A stretch of DNA of 64,000 nucleotides from positions 1 through 64,000 of the forward strand of contig JAKAUQ010000005.1 in assembly GCA_021827705.1 (NCBI GenBank), written 5' to 3'. Each line of letters opens with the position of its first letter. Position 1 is the stretch's first letter. The position numbers and the translations under genes were made by a program. Origin of the DNA: Actinomycetes bacterium (lineage in GTDB: Bacteria > Actinomycetota > Acidimicrobiia > Acidimicrobiales > RAAP-2). The notes under the pieces were generated by a model. That model made no database searches. It saw nothing but the letters and a program-made list of their open reading frames with translations, and was not told the origin of the DNA. Of this stretch, positions 61,783 to 64,000 are shown piece after piece.

Positions 61783-62516
61783 CGATCCTGGAGGCACCGG
61801 CGAAGTTGACCTGGAGCCTCGCGGTTCGCGCTCGGTGCGACAACGGCTACCACGTGCTGCGTGCCGAGATGGTGACCCTGGGGCTGCGCGACGTGCTGCG
61901 CGTCCACGAGGGCGGGAGGGGGGTGCGCTTCACCGGCCCCTACGCGACGTCGGTGGACCCCGGTCGCGGCGAGCTGGTGGGGCGTGCCCTGGCGATGGTC
62001 GGTCGCGCGGCCGGTGTCCGGGTCGACAAGCAGATCCCCGTGGGCGGGGGGCTCGGGGGAGGCAGTGCCGACGCGGGCGCGATCCTGCGCTGGGCGGGGG
62101 GCGTGGACCCGACGGTGGCGCTCCGGCTGGGGGCCGACGTGCCGTTCTGCCAGCTGGGCGGCCGGGCCCTGGTCGAGGGGTTCGGGGAGGAGCTGACCCC
62201 GCTGCCGTGGGTCGAGCGGGCGGTCACGCTGTTTCTCCCGGACTTCTCGGTGTCCACGGCGGCGTGCTACCAGGCCTTCGACGAGATGGTGGGGGAGGGA
62301 TGGCGGGCCTCCGGGCGCAACCACCTGGAGGCGCCCGCCCGCCGGGTCGAGCCGCGCCTGGCGGCAACGCTGGACTGGCTACGCGCCCGCTACGGCGAGG
62401 TGCACCTGGCCGGATCCGGGTCGACGCTCTACGTGGAGGGGCGCCTCGAGTCCTCCGAGGTGCTGACGGGGCCGGCGGGGCCGGTGCGGGTGGTGGCGAC
62501 GGCGACGGCGCGCTAG
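61779..62516 (+). CDS. ispE: 4-diphosphocytidyl-2-C-methyl-D-erythritol kinase
   Basis: A 245-aa GHMP kinase of the MEP isoprenoid pathway. APAKLTWSLAVRARCDNGYHVLRAEMVTL is the IspE start, and IPVGGGLGGGSADAGAIL the ATP loop (usually PxGAGLGGGSSDAA). LGADVPFCQLGGRALVEGFGEELTPL is the substrate region. It is about 40-60 residues shorter than most IspE proteins, mainly in the C-terminal half. Position after rsmA agrees with the actinobacterial order. Confidence 0.88.
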   Translation: MTILEAPAKLTWSLAVRARCDNGYHVLRAEMVTLGLRDVLRVHEGGRGVRFTGPYATSVDPGRGELVGRALAMVGRAAGVRVDKQIPVGGGLGGGSADAGAILRWAGGVDPTVALRLGADVPFCQLGGRALVEGFGEELTPLPWVERAVTLFLPDFSVSTAACYQAFDEMVGEGWRASGRNHLEAPARRVEPRLAATLDWLRARYGEVHLAGSGSTLYVEGRLESSEVLTGPAGPVRVVATATAR

Positions 62517-62521
62517 CGCGC

Positions 62522-62623
62522 CTACTTGCCCGCCGCGCGGCGCTGGAAGCGCGTCCGCTTGAGCATCTTCTTGTGCTTCTTTTTGCGCATGCGCTTGCGG
62601 CGCTTCTTGATGAGAGATCCCAT
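62522..62623 (-). CDS. Ribosomal protein bS22-like (AURKAIP1/COX24 domain), 33 aa
   Basis: A 33-residue basic peptide beginning MGSLIKKRRKRMRKKKHKKM and ending RTRFQRRAAGK. It matches the mycobacterial 30S protein bS22, which starts MGSVIKKRRKRMSKKKH, at most positions. Its ATG lies at 62623; a longer frame upstream (to 62743) is shadow. TAGTGT sits 10 nt before the ATG. It ends 5 nt from the convergent ispE stop. Confidence 0.9.
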   Translation of the reverse strand: MGSLIKKRRKRMRKKKHKKMLKRTRFQRRAAGK

Positions 62624-62636
62624 GGCCTGTAGAACA

Positions 62637-62909
62637 CTACTCGGTTCTCGCGCCGGACCGCGACGAGGCGGGGGCCGCCGGGTGCCGCTCGACGCGTAGG
62701 GCGCGCCGTGGGCAGTGGCGCACGGCCAGGCGCGCCGACTCATGCACGGCGCGCGCCGCCAGGGGCGTGGGTGCGGTCGCGAGGATCGGGTAGCCCCACT
62801 CGTCCAGGTGGACGAGCTCGGGGGCCAGCTCGGCGCAGTGGCCGTAGCCGTCGCACTGGACCGGGTTCACCACCAGGACGAAGGTGTCGGTGCGGGACCT
62901 CACTGCCAT
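62637..62909 (-). CDS. Ferredoxin, single [3Fe-4S]/[4Fe-4S] cluster type
   Basis: A 90-aa electron carrier. VNPVQCDGYGHCAELAPELVHLDEWGYPIL and AVRHCPRRALRV show C-x5-C and CP, the pattern of actinobacterial [3Fe-4S] ferredoxins that serve P450s or flavoproteins. Its ATG at 62909 overlaps the end of the NuoF-like gene, so the two work as one module. A role as electron partner of the P450 at 41.6 kb is possible but unsupported. Confidence 0.88.
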   Translation of the reverse strand: MAVRSRTDTFVLVVNPVQCDGYGHCAELAPELVHLDEWGYPILATAPTPLAARAVHESARLAVRHCPRRALRVERHPAAPASSRSGARTE

Positions 62910-64000
62910 ACCAGATCCTCCTCGGGCTCCAGCTCGGGCACCGCGACCACGGGACGGCGCGCGCCGACGGCGCAGGGCCGTCCGCGCCGGTGGGTGTCCA
63001 GGTGCGCGGCGAAGACCTCGAGCGCCGAGCGCACCAGGCGGACCACGCCGTCGGGATGCCGGCACGCCCCCCGTCCCGCGATGGCGGCGCTGCGCTCGGT
63101 GAGTCGCGTGATGGCCGCGGGCGCGTCGGGCCCCCCGGCCACGATCGCCTGCAGGTCGCGGGCCAGGGCGGGCAGCCCGAAGGCGCAGGGCCCGCACTGG
63201 CGGGCACTCTCGTGGGCCATCCAGCGCGTGATGCGCAGCGTCTCGCGCAGGCCGCAGGCGTCGGTGGGCACCACGACGATCACGCCGGCGCCGACGCTGG
63301 CCCCCAAGGGTCCGAGGGCCTCGTTGGCCAGGGGCGTGTCCAGGTGGGAGGCGGCGAGCCAGGTCCCGCCGTAGCCGCCCAGCAGGACCGCCTGGGGCTC
63401 GGGGTCCGCGCCCGCGGCTTGAAGCACGGCGCGCAGCGGCGTGCCCAGGGCCACCTCGACGACGATGGGACGCGCCACGGCCCCCGTGACCGACACCAGG
63501 GTGCTGCCGGGGCTCGCCGCGGTGCCCACAGCGCGGAACCACGTCGCGCCGTGGCGCGCGATCAGGGCAACGTGGGCACAGGTCTCGGCATTGTCGACCA
63601 GCGTCGGCGCGCCGGCGACGCGCAGGATGCTGGGCCGGCTCGGGCGGTACTGGGGCAGGGCCTGATGGTCGTTCAGCCAGTGCACCAGTGCCGACTCCTC
63701 GCCGGCCACGTAGCGCCACGGCGGTGTGTGCAGCTCCAGGGTCAGTCCCCGGTCCTGGCGCTCGCGCTCGCCCAGTGCCTGGCGCACGATGCGCGCGGTG
63801 GCCTGCTCGTCGCGGGCTACCGCGACCACGACGCGTGCCGCCCCGATCGCACGCGCCAGGGCCGCCGCGCCGTCGAGGACCAGGTGCGGGTTGGTGGCCA
63901 GCAAGGTGCGGTCCTTGTGGGCGGCGGGCTCACCTTCCATGGCGTTGATGACCAGGACCTTGGCGTGTCCTCGCTGGGCGCGCACGACCGCCGCCTTGCG
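62900..64000 (-). CDS. NuoF-like FMN/NADH-binding flavoprotein, 5' end outside the window
   Basis: At least 366 residues of a NADH dehydrogenase 51-kDa-like protein. VLVINAMEGEPAAHKDRTLLATNPHLVLDGAAALARAIGA is the FMN/NADH region, an SLBB part follows (GSTLVSVTGAVARPIVVEVALGTPLRAVLQ), and ESARQCGPCAFGLPALARDL with GACRHPDG is the Fe-S end. The first Cys of the usual ESCGxCxPC is replaced, leaving CGPC plus one Cys, so the cluster ligation differs from NuoF. With the adjacent ferredoxin it likely forms an NADH-ferredoxin module. The start lies beyond 64000. Confidence 0.85.
   Translation of the reverse strand, partial: RKAAVVRAQRGHAKVLVINAMEGEPAAHKDRTLLATNPHLVLDGAAALARAIGAARVVVAVARDEQATARIVRQALGERERQDRGLTLELHTPPWRYVAGEESALVHWLNDHQALPQYRPSRPSILRVAGAPTLVDNAETCAHVALIARHGATWFRAVGTAASPGSTLVSVTGAVARPIVVEVALGTPLRAVLQAAGADPEPQAVLLGGYGGTWLAASHLDTPLANEALGPLGASVGAGVIVVVPTDACGLRETLRITRWMAHESARQCGPCAFGLPALARDLQAIVAGGPDAPAAITRLTERSAAIAGRGACRHPDGVVRLVRSALEVFAAHLDTHRRGRPCAVGARRPVVAVPELEPEEDLVWQ

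Overview
The window is a 64 kb stretch of very G+C-rich bacterial chromosome, densely packed with ordinary chromosomal genes. Several signs point to Actinomycetota: GTG starts are abundant, many genes look leaderless behind a TANNNT -10 box, the tiny actinobacterial ribosomal proteins bS22 and bL37 are present, and the order metG-tatD-(wall protein)-rsmA-ispE is the actinobacterial rpfB locus. Three acyl-CoA dehydrogenases, a sedolisin-type protease and the absence of mycolate or Streptomyces hallmarks make an Acidimicrobiia-like lineage my best guess. That is inference; nothing in the window proves it. I see no transposase, integrase, CRISPR array, phage genes or rRNA.

Layout. 1-4.1 kb: tRNA-Arg(CCU) followed by two overlapping genes of unknown function, an empty stretch and a frameshifted acetyltransferase; this is the most accessory-looking part. 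4.1-10.7 kb: an MFS transporter, then a five-gene branched-chain amino-acid type ABC transporter operon ending in a universal stress protein. 10.8-17.9 kb: a secreted S53 protease coupled to a DUF3054 membrane protein and a secreted BsuPI-like protein, an S51-like peptidase, a local tandem duplication, two overlapping MFS exporters and an ICMT-like methyltransferase. 17.9-26.9 kb: sulfatase, flippase-like membrane protein, hsp20 under a perfect CIRCE operator, malic enzyme, and an acyl-CoA dehydrogenase/acyl-CoA ligase/nitrilase set. 27-35.1 kb: single metabolic genes (second acyl-CoA dehydrogenase, NAD(P)HX repair, UPF0173 hydrolase, peptidase, sugar kinase, TrmO, thymidine kinase, phosphofructokinase), mostly in convergent pairs.

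35.2-39.3 kb: a phosphate transport locus in the order pstB-pstS-pstC-pstA. pstB and pstS each have their own promoter with three 11-nt PHO-box units placed identically before the -10. 39.3-46.6 kb: amidase, GNAT, AhpD-like protein, cytochrome P450, NifU-like protein, a MarR regulator with its palindromic operator and the MFS pump it probably controls, and a third acyl-CoA dehydrogenase. 46.6-50.5 kb: an undescribed-looking glycosyltransferase / methyltransferase / alpha-alpha-toroid cluster, with a second methyltransferase facing it. 50.5-56.3 kb: GDT1-type transporter, aminopeptidase N, adenosine-kinase-like protein, CtaG, small membrane proteins and bL37. 56.4-62.6 kb: rsmI, metG, tatD, a PASTA + double-psi-barrel secreted protein sitting where rpfB normally lies, rsmA, ispE and bS22. 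62.6-64 kb: a ferredoxin and a NuoF-like flavoprotein that runs off the end.

Two architectural habits recur. A TANNNT box sits 5-8 nt (usually exactly 6) before many start codons, which fixed several starts here. Five convergent gene pairs share one CTAG tetranucleotide so that both TAG stop codons overlap.
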